Positions 1 to 7,150 of a stretch of 35,301 nucleotides of DNA are shown here, one piece after another. Below the pieces are notes generated by a model that ran no database searches, was not told the origin of the DNA, and saw nothing but the letters and a program-made list of their open reading frames with translations. The translations under genes and the position numbers were made by a program. This DNA is from Bacteroidota bacterium (GTDB lineage Bacteria; Bacteroidota; Bacteroidia; Bacteroidales; JAIFNL01): assembly GCA_020047755.1 (NCBI GenBank), contig JAIFNL010000308.1, forward strand, positions 2,741 through 38,041, written 5' to 3'. Numbering within the stretch: the stretch's first letter is position 1; each line of letters opens with the position of its first letter.

Positions 1-46
1 TACGTTGGTGTTTTATTTTCCTATCGCTATTACACCTCTACGAGGT
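1..46. repeat. Truncated copy of a hairpin-bearing intergenic repeat
   Basis: The sequence CTATCGCTATT at 21-31, followed by a mini-hairpin (ACCTC, loop TAC, GAGGT) at 34-46, matches the right half of the repeat at 23072-23233, where TTTCTATCGCTATT is followed by TACACC, loop TAC, GGTGTA. The hairpin arms differ between copies but stay complementary, and the TAC loop is kept. The left half would lie outside the window. A more degenerate relative of the left arm may be present at 73-100, where ACTT-cgta-AAGT sits inside a GCAAC/GTTGC inverted pair. Confidence 0.6.
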
Positions 47-121
47 AAGTAATCCTTGATTATATGATATTTGCAACTTCGTAAAGTAGAAATAGGTTGC
101 ATTAAATTATTCTTTAATATT

Positions 122-165
122 TTTAAACAACCTCTAAAGAAAAATAGAATTTAAACAACCTCTAA
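122..165. repeat. 16-bp direct repeat, two copies
   Basis: TTTAAACAACCTCTAA occurs at 122-137 and again at 150-165, a 28-bp period. It lies downstream of the stop of the Spy-like gene. No further copy was seen nearby, so this is a short direct duplication of unknown meaning. Confidence 0.55.
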
Positions 166-192
166 CAATTTTATTAAAACCAAAAAAGTTAG

Positions 193-657
193 CTATTCTT
201 CGCTAAATTCGCGTTGATTTCCCAATTTTTTGAGCAAAATATTCTTAAACTTTCTTTCGGCAGCATAAAGTTTTACCACTTTTTTGATGGGCAACACTTT
301 TTTAAATTTCTCATGATATTCCATATCTAGTTGAGAAAGTTGAAGTTGTGTGTTTAAAATAGTATTTGCCATGTCATTCAATTCTTTGTCAGCCAAATTC
401 TCATCAAGATTAACCTGCTTCATAGTTTTGTTAATCGTTTGTTGAAGTTTAAAACGCTTAGCATCATACTCATTGTAAACAGGCCAAAATGTTTGCGCTT
501 CGTTAGGCGTTAGTGCCAACTGCTGAGAAATAAATGCAATCTTTTGGCTTTGAATCTGTTCGCGTTGCGAATTCAAATTTCCATTCTTTTGAGCAAATCC
601 CCAAACACTAAGAGTAAAGAAGAAACCAAAAAATATATATCTTTTTAAAGTATTCAT
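193..657 (-). CDS. Spy/CpxP-like exported protein (LTxxEA motif)
   Basis: This 154-residue protein has an N-terminal signal peptide (about residues 1-22, hydrophobic core ending in FAQ), so it should act outside the inner membrane. The mature part looks all-helical and carries LTPNEAQTFWPVYNEYDAKR at 49-68, a Bacteroidetes version of the LTxxQ-type motif of the Spy/CpxP/CnrX superfamily, followed by a basic helical C-terminus. It is the last gene of a minus-strand cassette with a membrane anti-sigma-like protein (37 bp upstream) and an ECF sigma factor. The context suggests a periplasmic stress sensor or chaperone feeding into that sigma factor. Family-level assignment is reasonable; the signal sensed is unknown. 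Confidence 0.7.
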   Translation of the reverse strand: MNTLKRYIFFGFFFTLSVWGFAQKNGNLNSQREQIQSQKIAFISQQLALTPNEAQTFWPVYNEYDAKRFKLQQTINKTMKQVNLDENLADKELNDMANTILNTQLQLSQLDMEYHEKFKKVLPIKKVVKLYAAERKFKNILLKKLGNQREFSEE

Positions 658-694
658 TGTATTTTATTTTATTTTTTTGATACAAACTATTTTA

Positions 695-1126
695 TTAATA
701 TTCAATTATCTCCGAAAGACTAATATCTTCTTCTATCAAATAATCAATTATTGCTGTGGTTTCAACATTCGGTTCTTCCACTTTATAATCTTCTGCAAGA
801 ACTTCAATAATTTCGGTCTCCGACAAACTAGAAAGCTCATAATCAGAATAGTTTGTAGAATCCGAAGTTTGCTCTTGTGCCGAAACCATTTTTTCTTCTG
901 GCGAAACACTATAAAAAGTAATCACCTTCCAAATTGTAAAAATAAGTGCAAACGATGCAGCAATAGCTAAATACGGTTTTAACATCTGATAACCAGACGA
1001 TTTCTTTTCAACTGCTTGCATTTTGAAATTAACCATTGCATCAAAATCTTCAAAATAATTCTTTGGCACCTCAAACGGATTGCCTTCATTCTTAAGCTTT
1101 TCGAGTATATTTTCGTCTATATTCAT
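695..1126 (-). CDS. Single-pass membrane protein, putative anti-sigma factor
   Basis: This 143-residue protein has a cytoplasmic N-terminal part with NPFEVPKNYFEDF at 16-28, a motif I associate with Bacteroidetes proteins encoded beside ECF sigma factors. One transmembrane segment lies at about 51-71. The C-terminal tail (about 75-143) is strongly acidic, rich in Glu, Asp and Ser. No zinc anti-sigma motif (HxxxCxxC) is present, so it is not a standard ZAS-domain protein. It lies 59 bp after the sigma gene and 37 bp before the Spy-like gene. I infer that it holds the sigma factor at the membrane; this rests on topology and position, since no binding motif can be recognised. Confidence 0.6.
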   Translation of the reverse strand: MNIDENILEKLKNEGNPFEVPKNYFEDFDAMVNFKMQAVEKKSSGYQMLKPYLAIAASFALIFTIWKVITFYSVSPEEKMVSAQEQTSDSTNYSDYELSSLSETEIIEVLAEDYKVEEPNVETTAIIDYLIEEDISLSEIIEY

Positions 1127-1185
1127 TGTTTCTAGAAAATTTGCAAAATGTAATTTTAAATTAGACTCAAAAATAGAAAAAAGGT

Positions 1186-1734
1186 TTAATTGTTTTTCAA
1201 AAAATCTTCCACTTTTTTTACTGCATGGTGATAACTTGCTTTGAGCGCACCCACCGAAGTATCCAAAATTTCAGACATTTGGTCGTATTGCATTTCATCA
1301 AAATATTTCATATTAAAAACAATCCTCTGTTTTTCAGGTAGTTCCAATATAGCTTTTTGAAGTTTCAGTTGTATTTCACTTCCCGAAAAATAAACATCGC
1401 TTTCAATGGTATTTTTCAAATATTCCTCTACACTTGTAAAAGAAACGAAAATTTTCTTCTTTTTCTGATTCAAAAATGTAAGAGCTTCGTTGGTTGCAAT
1501 GCGATAAATCCACGTGAAAAGCTTTGATTCTCCTCTAAAGTCGGGCAAAGATTTCCATATTTTCACAAACGTATTTTGAGCCACATCATCAGCATCATCG
1601 TGCGAAATGACTATTTTTCTGACATGCCAATAAATTTGCTTCTTGTATTTTTTTAGAATTAGCCCAAAGGCAAACTCTTTTTTTTTGTCCTGCTTAAAAA
1701 GTTCAAGAATCTCTATATCAGAATATTCACTCAT
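1186..1734 (-). CDS. ECF-type RNA polymerase sigma factor
   Basis: The length of 182 residues is typical of ECF sigma factors, with region 2 and region 4 only. Region 2 spans about 22-92 and includes DDADDVAQNTFVKIWKSLPD and the -10-recognition stretch FTWIYRIATNEAL. Region 4 spans about 125-180 and includes LPEKQRIVFNMKYFDEMQYD and a helix-turn-helix ending SVGALKASYHHAVKKVEDFL. It is the first gene of a three-gene cassette with a putative anti-sigma factor and a Spy-like exported protein. Its specific regulon cannot be told from sequence. The start at 1734 gives a full region 2 and no better upstream start was seen. Confidence 0.9.
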   Translation of the reverse strand: MSEYSDIEILELFKQDKKKEFAFGLILKKYKKQIYWHVRKIVISHDDADDVAQNTFVKIWKSLPDFRGESKLFTWIYRIATNEALTFLNQKKKKIFVSFTSVEEYLKNTIESDVYFSGSEIQLKLQKAILELPEKQRIVFNMKYFDEMQYDQMSEILDTSVGALKASYHHAVKKVEDFLKNN

Positions 1735-1818
1735 TTTAGAAAAATATATGTTCTTTTTTTTTCAAAATACTTATTTTATTCAGTCAATTTCTATACCAAA
1801 AAAATGAACTAGATTCAT

Positions 1819-1849
1819 TTTGAAAACCAATTTTAAAACCTTACTTTTG
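1819..1849 (+). promoter_or_regulatory. Bacteroidetes-type promoter for the M64 peptidase gene
   Basis: TTTG at 1819-1822 and TACTTTTG at 1842-1849 match the -33 TTTG and -7 TAnnTTTG consensus with a 19-bp spacer. The predicted start is near 1856, leaving about 70 nt of leader before the ATG at 1926. This is the best full promoter match noticed in the window. Confidence 0.6.
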
Positions 1850-1889
1850 AAAAAAAAAATTATCTGCTTTATCTTTAAATACAAAAACG

Positions 1890-1897
1890 CAAAGATA
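1890..1897 (-). promoter_or_regulatory. Candidate -7 box for the sigma-factor cassette
   Basis: On the minus strand this reads TATCTTTG, a TAnnTTTG match upstream of the ECF sigma gene. No TTTG is found at the proper distance, so the call is weak. If real, it leaves a leader of about 150 nt and divides the intergenic region with the divergent M64 promoter. Confidence 0.3.
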
Positions 1898-1925
1898 CTA
1901 TATTCAAAATAAAAAAATAAAATAA

Positions 1926-3206
1926 ATGAAAACAAATTATATTTTTTTAGCATTTTTATTTCTAACATTTAATGTCGCTTTTTCACAAAGCAATTTTTCA
2001 AATGTTTTTGAAGAAAAAACACTTCGATTCGATTATTTCATTGGAGGAAATGCCGACACAAGCATTGTTTTTTTTAAAGAACTAAGGCAAGAACCGTTTT
2101 GGGGAGGCTCACAAATTAATTTAATCGACACCTTCAACTTGGGCGAATATCAAGTACAGGTTTTTGATTCGATAACTTCTCAATTGCTTTATTCGCGTGG
2201 CTTTTCATCGCTTTACCAAGAATGGCAAACCACAGCCGAAGCAAAAAAAATAGACAAATCGTTTGCAGAAACGGTTGTTGTTCCTTATCCAAAAAATACC
2301 ATAAAACTAAAAATATTAAGGCGTTTGAAAAATCAAACGTTTGTGTCTTTGCATGAACTTTATGTCAATCCTAAAAATTATTTCATATCAAAAGAACAAC
2401 CACACAACTACAACGTTTTGCAAATTTCGGGCAAGCACAAACCATCACAAAGCCTTGATATTGCTCTAATTCCCGAAGGTTACACTCAAAACGAAATGGA
2501 AAAGTTCAGAAAAGATGCCAAGCGCTTTATGAACTATACTTTTGAGGTTGAGCCTTTTGCAAAATACAAAGACAACATTAATTTCATGCTCATCGAAGCA
2601 GCCTCATTAGAGTCCGGTGCTGATATTCCGGGCGAATCGGTTTGGAAAAATACTCTGGTAAACAGCCATTTTTATACTTTCGACATAGATAGATACCTAA
2701 CCTCGCCCGATGTGCATAAAATCAGAGATGTTGCTGCAACTGTGCCTTACGACCAAATTTTTATACTTGTGAATACCAACAAATACGGTGGAAGTGGCAT
2801 TTTTAATTCCTATAATATTTGCGCTTCAGACCACAGCCAATCGCGTGAGGTATTTACGCACGAATTTGGTCATGGTTTTGCCGCTCTTGCCGACGAATAT
2901 TTTGATTCTGAGGTTGCTTACGAAGATTTGTACGATTTTTCGGTCGAAATTTATAATAAAAATATAACAACTTTGGTTGAATTTGATAAAAAATGGAAAG
3001 ATATGCTCGATAAAAATACACCAATCCCTACGCCAAACACAGCACAATATAAAGATAAATTGGGTGTTTTTGAGGGAGGTGGTTATGTGTCAAAGGGTAT
3101 TTACAGACCCGTTTGGAATTGCAAAATGAAATCGAACGAAACCAATGAGTTTTGTCCTGTTTGCAAACGAGCAATTTCTCAACTTCTCGATTTTTATTTG
3201 AAATAA
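1926..3206 (+). CDS. Secreted M64-family zinc metallopeptidase
   Basis: This 426-residue protein has a signal peptide (about 1-20, ending AFSQS). A beta-rich N-terminal domain (about 21-160) is followed by the peptidase domain. The zinc-binding signature HEFGHGFAALADEY at 312-325 supplies two His ligands and the catalytic Glu and is characteristic of the M64 (IgA-peptidase-like) family in Bacteroidetes. A C-terminal pair of Cys residues occurs in NEFCPVCKR. The family name comes from an IgA-cleaving clostridial enzyme; nothing here indicates that substrate, and general proteolysis outside the cell or in the periplasm is the safer reading. It has its own promoter and stands 52 bp before lnt. 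Confidence 0.85.
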   Translation: MKTNYIFLAFLFLTFNVAFSQSNFSNVFEEKTLRFDYFIGGNADTSIVFFKELRQEPFWGGSQINLIDTFNLGEYQVQVFDSITSQLLYSRGFSSLYQEWQTTAEAKKIDKSFAETVVVPYPKNTIKLKILRRLKNQTFVSLHELYVNPKNYFISKEQPHNYNVLQISGKHKPSQSLDIALIPEGYTQNEMEKFRKDAKRFMNYTFEVEPFAKYKDNINFMLIEAASLESGADIPGESVWKNTLVNSHFYTFDIDRYLTSPDVHKIRDVAATVPYDQIFILVNTNKYGGSGIFNSYNICASDHSQSREVFTHEFGHGFAALADEYFDSEVAYEDLYDFSVEIYNKNITTLVEFDKKWKDMLDKNTPIPTPNTAQYKDKLGVFEGGGYVSKGIYRPVWNCKMKSNETNEFCPVCKRAISQLLDFYLK

Positions 3207-3258
3207 AATAGTATAATTTTATATTTTTTGTAGAATAATTTAAATTTTTATATTAAAA

Positions 3259-4866
3259 TTGAAAAAGAATTTATTGTTATCTGTTTTGTCTGCGCTTTTG
3301 CTTACCTTTCCGTTTGTGAGCAATATGTCGGGCTTTATTCTTTTTATAGGATTTTTGCCGCTTTTTTTCATCGAAAAGCAATTTTCGGAGCAAAAAAATA
3401 ATTACAAGCCCATTGTTTTTTTCAATTATGCTTACCTTACTTTTGGCTTATGGAATTTGTTTACGCTCTGGTGGACAGCCAACTCTGCTTGGTTTTCGGT
3501 GTTGCCACCAGTTTTGCTCAATTCATTTTTTATGGCTGTAGTGTTTTTAGTTTTTCATATTGCGCACCGAAATTTACCCGAAAAATTTGCTTATTCAACG
3601 CTTGTTTTCTTTTGGTTAGCTTTTGAATATCTGCATTTTAACTGGTTTTTGGCTTTTCCATGGCTCACTTTGGGAAATGCTTTTTCCAATGATTTGTATG
3701 CAATTCAATGGTACGAATTTAGTGGTGTTTTGGGTGGAAGCTTCTGGATTTTGTTGGTTAATGTGCTTATTTTTAGAATGATTAGACTTTGGTTAAAATT
3801 CAAAACGCCAAGAGCTTTTATTTTAGAAAGTTTGGCTTTCTTGTTTTTGGTTTTTGCCCCTATTCTCTTTTCTCAAAAACTTAAAAATAATTACATTGAA
3901 GAGAAAAATCCTATACAAATAGCTATTATTCAACCAAATATAGATTCTTATACTGAAAAATACAATGCAAATTTGCAGATTAGTAATTTCAATAAAAATA
4001 GTAATCTCATCAATAAAATAACGCAACCCGTTGATTTTATTGTAGCTCCCGAAACTACTGTTTCGCGCGATTTGGAAATTATTTGGCAAGAAAATTACAA
4101 TGCAAGCCAAAGTTTAGCTCAACTTCGTAACTTGCTCAAAAACAAACCACAAGCAAACATGATTTTAGGAATCAATTCCTTTAAAAAAGCAAAAAAAACA
4201 CAACAAAACTTAGCAACTGTAAATTATGACAAAGGCTTAAATGTTTATTATGAAGCTTTTAGTTCTGCCATTCAGCTCAATCTAGGCGATGAAATTCAAG
4301 CTTACCATAAATCAAAATTTGTGCTAGGAGTTGAAAAAATGCCGTTTGCCAATCTTTTTCCTTGGCTCGATAATTTAATGGTCGATTTTGGCGGAATTGT
4401 AGGAAGCTTGGCGAGCGATACTGAGCGTAAAATATTGACAAACAGCCAAAATTCTGCTAAAGTAGGTGTTCCAATTTGTTACGAAACTTTGTTTGGCGAA
4501 TTTGTTTCGGAGTTTGCAAAAAATGGTGCAAGCGTTTTATTTGTAATCACAAACGATGGCTGGTGGGGCAATACGCCGGGTTATCGGCAACATGCCAAAC
4601 TTTCGCAACTTAGAGCCATCGAAAATCGACGAAGCGTTGCACGTGCAGCAAATACAGGCATTTCGAGCTTTATCAATCCGCTTGGCGAAACCATAAAAGC
4701 AAGCAATTACGATGAAGAAACGCTTCTTATAGAAAAGCTAAATCTGAATACAAAATTAACGTATTATACTAAAAATGGGGATTTTATAGGACGAATTGCT
4801 GCTTTTTTTGCTATTCTATTTTTACTTTATTTATTTGTGCAGCTAAAAGCAAAAAAAATAAAGTAA
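3259..4866 (+). CDS. lnt: Apolipoprotein N-acyltransferase (TTG start)
   Basis: Lnt adds the third acyl chain to the N-terminal Cys of lipoproteins at the inner membrane, the last step of lipoprotein maturation. The 535-residue protein has multiple N-terminal membrane helices (about 5-205), a periplasmic carbon-nitrogen hydrolase domain (about 218-505) and a final membrane helix (about 510-530). The catalytic triad is visible: Glu265 in APETTVSRD, Lys351 in YHKSK and Cys407 in PICYE, matching E267/K335/C387 of the E. coli enzyme. The start is TTG; the next in-frame ATG lies inside the first membrane region, so TTG with MKKNLLLS is preferred. The lipoprotein at 24905 would be a substrate. Confidence 0.92.
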   Translation: MKKNLLLSVLSALLLTFPFVSNMSGFILFIGFLPLFFIEKQFSEQKNNYKPIVFFNYAYLTFGLWNLFTLWWTANSAWFSVLPPVLLNSFFMAVVFLVFHIAHRNLPEKFAYSTLVFFWLAFEYLHFNWFLAFPWLTLGNAFSNDLYAIQWYEFSGVLGGSFWILLVNVLIFRMIRLWLKFKTPRAFILESLAFLFLVFAPILFSQKLKNNYIEEKNPIQIAIIQPNIDSYTEKYNANLQISNFNKNSNLINKITQPVDFIVAPETTVSRDLEIIWQENYNASQSLAQLRNLLKNKPQANMILGINSFKKAKKTQQNLATVNYDKGLNVYYEAFSSAIQLNLGDEIQAYHKSKFVLGVEKMPFANLFPWLDNLMVDFGGIVGSLASDTERKILTNSQNSAKVGVPICYETLFGEFVSEFAKNGASVLFVITNDGWWGNTPGYRQHAKLSQLRAIENRRSVARAANTGISSFINPLGETIKASNYDEETLLIEKLNLNTKLTYYTKNGDFIGRIAAFFAILFLLYLFVQLKAKKIK

Positions 4867-4896
4867 TTTTTTAAAATTAAATTCATATAAAATTGA

Positions 4897-4904
4897 TATT
4901 TTTG
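4897..4904 (+). promoter_or_regulatory. Candidate -7 box before the DUF6122 gene
   Basis: TATTTTTG matches TAnnTTTG and lies 21 bp before the proposed TTG start at 4925, predicting a very short leader of roughly 14 nt. No -33 TTTG was found. Confidence 0.3.
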
Positions 4905-4924
4905 TTGCTTAAAATCTAATTAAT

Positions 4925-5230
4925 TTGCAATTTTTTGTTCACTATTTTCTGCATTTAATTTTTCCGGCTTTTGTTGCTTACTTTTTTTTCAAAGAAAACT
5001 GGAAAAATGCTTGGTTTATAATGCTGGCAACCATGTTTATAGACTTAGACCATTTGCTAGCTAACCCTATTTATGATGCAAATAGATGTAGCATAAATTT
5101 TCACTTATTGCATCAATATTGGGCTATTTGTGTCTATATTGTTCTGTTGTTTTTCAAAAAAACACGCATTGTAGCAGTTGGTTTACTTTTGCATATACTA
5201 ACTGATTTTCAAGATTGTATATGGCGATAA
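4925..5230 (+). CDS. DUF6122 family small membrane protein (TTG start)
   Basis: This 101-residue protein is mostly hydrophobic, with three probable membrane helices (about 5-22, 28-46 and 65-90). The conserved MFIDLDHLLANPIYDANRC stretch (about 37-55), with its Asp and His residues, is what I recall for DUF6122, a Bacteroidetes family of unknown function; the pattern of Asp/His at a membrane boundary resembles metal-dependent membrane hydrolases, but that is only a resemblance. The TTG start gives MQFFVHYFLH, which matches the usual N-terminus of the family, and no ATG start fits as well. It follows lnt by 58 bp. Confidence 0.72.
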   Translation: MQFFVHYFLHLIFPAFVAYFFFKENWKNAWFIMLATMFIDLDHLLANPIYDANRCSINFHLLHQYWAICVYIVLLFFKKTRIVAVGLLLHILTDFQDCIWR

Positions 5231-5273
5231 TTTAATATTTTAACATATAATACAATTTATTTTAAAAATGTTT

Positions 5274-5281
5274 TAATTTTG
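5274..5281 (+). promoter_or_regulatory. Candidate -7 box for the PafA-like gene
   Basis: TAATTTTG matches TAnnTTTG. It is followed by a run of A residues and a leader of about 58 nt to the ATG at 5346. No -33 TTTG is present at the right spacing. Confidence 0.35.
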
Positions 5282-5345
5282 TAAAAAAAAAAAAAGAAAA
5301 TTAAACGTAATAAAAAAAGATATAACATTAAGAATTGATAATAAA

Positions 5346-7004
5346 ATGCATTATTCAAAAAATAATACTAAAAAAATATTCCTTTTTTTTATAATTTCAA
5401 CCGTATTTATAATTAAAAGTTTTTCTCAAGGAACAGTTAAACCAAATCGTCCAAAGCTTATTATTGGAATAGTAATTGAGCAAATGCGTTACGATAATAT
5501 AGAACGTTATTGGGAAAAATACGAAAACGGTGGTTTTAAAAAACTGTACAAAAATGGTATGGTTTTTAACAACGCTAGATACAATCACATGTTTGCGCAA
5601 CAAGGAGTTAGCCATGCAACCATTTCTACTGGAACTACACCTTCGTTTCATGGAATTATTGGCACAAATTGGTACGATACTAAGCGCAATTTGCCTGTTT
5701 ATTGCGTTCAAGATGAGAAACCTTTTACCACAGGAAGCGATTCGTATGAAGGCAAGCGTTCGGCGCAATATCTCGAATCGACTACCGTGGGCGATGAAAT
5801 CTTGCTTTCGACCTCAAGAAAATCGAAAGTTGTAAGTATTTCAATGTCTGACTGTTCGTCAATTTTATCCGCAGGAAACTTAGGCAAAGCATTTTGGTTT
5901 GATGATAGAGCGGGAGCTTGGATAACTAATTCACTGTATATGACTAAATTACCTCAATGGGTTAGCGATTTCAACGACGAATTTTTGCCCGATTTGTATT
6001 TAACCAAAACATGGGAAACGGTTCTTCCTATTGAAAAATATACCGAAAGCCAAGCTGATGATAGTAAATTAGAGCAAGGTTTTTTGAATGAATACAAAAC
6101 ATTTCCTTATGAATTGAGCCGACTCAATAAACAAATGCGCGAATTTTCGCTGCTAAAAATGACTCCATTTGCCAATTTATTTACAAAGGATTTTGCAATA
6201 AAAGCCATTCAGTCCGAAAATTTAGGAAAAGATGATTATACCGATTTACTTTTAATCAGTTTTTCGGCAACTCACGAAATTGGAAAACTTTTTGGACCCG
6301 AATCAATAGAGGTAGAAGATGCTTTTTTGCGTTTAGACAGAGATTTGGCGCATCTGCTTATGTTTCTCGACAGCTCGCTGGGTACTGATAACTACCTGAT
6401 TTACTTAACTTCGAGCCACGGAAGTATCAATACCGAAGCCTACATGGAAGAGTTGGGTTTGCCTAGCGGTCATTTTAACCAAGGAACTGCTATTTCGCTC
6501 TTAAAGGCGTATTTGCGCAATAAATTTGGAAATGATGAATGGGTAAAAACGTATTTAAACCAGCAATTTTATTTGGACAGAAGATTGATAGAATCAAAAA
6601 AATTATCCTACAATACAATTGAAAAAGAAGCAGTTGAATTATTAAAAGAATTTACTGGCGTAGCAAATATTGTTTCTGCAAGCCAATTGCAAGACGAGGA
6701 TTTTAATAAATACCCACAAACTTATATTCAAAATTCGTATTATTACGGTCGTTCGGGTGATATTTTAATCAATTTACTTCCGGGTTGGACTGAAAATGTG
6801 AAAGAAAGAACTTATAACTCGTTTTATGAGTACGATGCTCATGTGCCTCTTATTTGGTATGGCTGGAAAGTAAAACCACAATTTGTAAATCGAAATGTAA
6901 CAATGACCGACATTGCTCCAACTATTTCAACGCTTCTAAATGTCTCTTCGCCAAGTGCTTGCACTGGAAAAGCACTGGAAGAATTTTCTAAACTGGGGGA
7001 ATAA
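5346..7004 (+). CDS. PafA-like alkaline phosphatase-fold protein, probably catalytically inactive
   Basis: The 552-residue length, signal peptide (about 1-28) and overall sequence match the PafA alkaline phosphatases of Bacteroidetes, e.g. NGGF, AFWFDD, ITDIAPT-like MTDIAPT and the C-terminal YDAHVPLIWYGW. Against PafA of Elizabethkingia (recalled numbering) nearly every active-site residue is changed: metal ligand D38 is Glu45, nucleophile T79 is Gln86, N100 is Thr107, K162 is Ser168, R164 is Cys170, D305 is His310, H309 is Lys314 and D352 is Ser357. Only H353 (His358) and H486 (His499) remain. The reading frame is intact, so it is not a decayed gene. I infer an exported pseudo-enzyme with a binding or regulatory role; a quite different chemistry cannot be excluded. 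Confidence 0.8.
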   Translation: MHYSKNNTKKIFLFFIISTVFIIKSFSQGTVKPNRPKLIIGIVIEQMRYDNIERYWEKYENGGFKKLYKNGMVFNNARYNHMFAQQGVSHATISTGTTPSFHGIIGTNWYDTKRNLPVYCVQDEKPFTTGSDSYEGKRSAQYLESTTVGDEILLSTSRKSKVVSISMSDCSSILSAGNLGKAFWFDDRAGAWITNSLYMTKLPQWVSDFNDEFLPDLYLTKTWETVLPIEKYTESQADDSKLEQGFLNEYKTFPYELSRLNKQMREFSLLKMTPFANLFTKDFAIKAIQSENLGKDDYTDLLLISFSATHEIGKLFGPESIEVEDAFLRLDRDLAHLLMFLDSSLGTDNYLIYLTSSHGSINTEAYMEELGLPSGHFNQGTAISLLKAYLRNKFGNDEWVKTYLNQQFYLDRRLIESKKLSYNTIEKEAVELLKEFTGVANIVSASQLQDEDFNKYPQTYIQNSYYYGRSGDILINLLPGWTENVKERTYNSFYEYDAHVPLIWYGWKVKPQFVNRNVTMTDIAPTISTLLNVSSPSACTGKALEEFSKLGE

Positions 7005-7010
7005 CAAGCC

Positions 7011-7027
7011 TTGCAAATAATTTGCAA
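7011..7027. promoter_or_regulatory. 17-bp palindrome upstream of gltX, operator-like
   Basis: TTGCAAAT-A-ATTTGCAA is a perfect palindrome with a single central base, just after the stop of the PafA-like gene and 30 bp before the gltX -7 box. A one-base loop makes an RNA hairpin unlikely, so it looks more like a binding site for a dimeric DNA-binding protein. No regulator is identified. Confidence 0.35.
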
Positions 7028-7057
7028 ACAGATTTTAACTAATTGCTGAAAAAAATT

Positions 7058-7065
7058 TACCTTTG
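7058..7065 (+). promoter_or_regulatory. Candidate -7 box for gltX
   Basis: TACCTTTG matches TAnnTTTG. The leader to the ATG at 7151 would be about 80 nt. There is no well-spaced TTTG, but the 17-bp palindrome at 7011-7027 lies just upstream. Confidence 0.4.
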
Positions 7066-7150
7066 CATCGAGTTAGGATAATTTAAAATTAAAAATTCAT
7101 AATTAAGAATAAAGAAACGATAGAAAACAGATAAAAAACGATATAAAAAA

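Noticed and set aside
677-970. Plus-strand open frame opposite the anti-sigma-like gene
   Set aside because: It is the antisense of a gene with clear topology and operon context, and its translation (Phe/Ile/Asn/Cys-rich) has no family features.
1780-1968. Small minus-strand hydrophobic ORF of 62 codons in the sigma/M64 intergenic region
   Set aside because: It covers the M64 promoter and start, and its composition (Phe/Lys/Ile from T- and A-runs) is what AT-rich DNA gives by chance.
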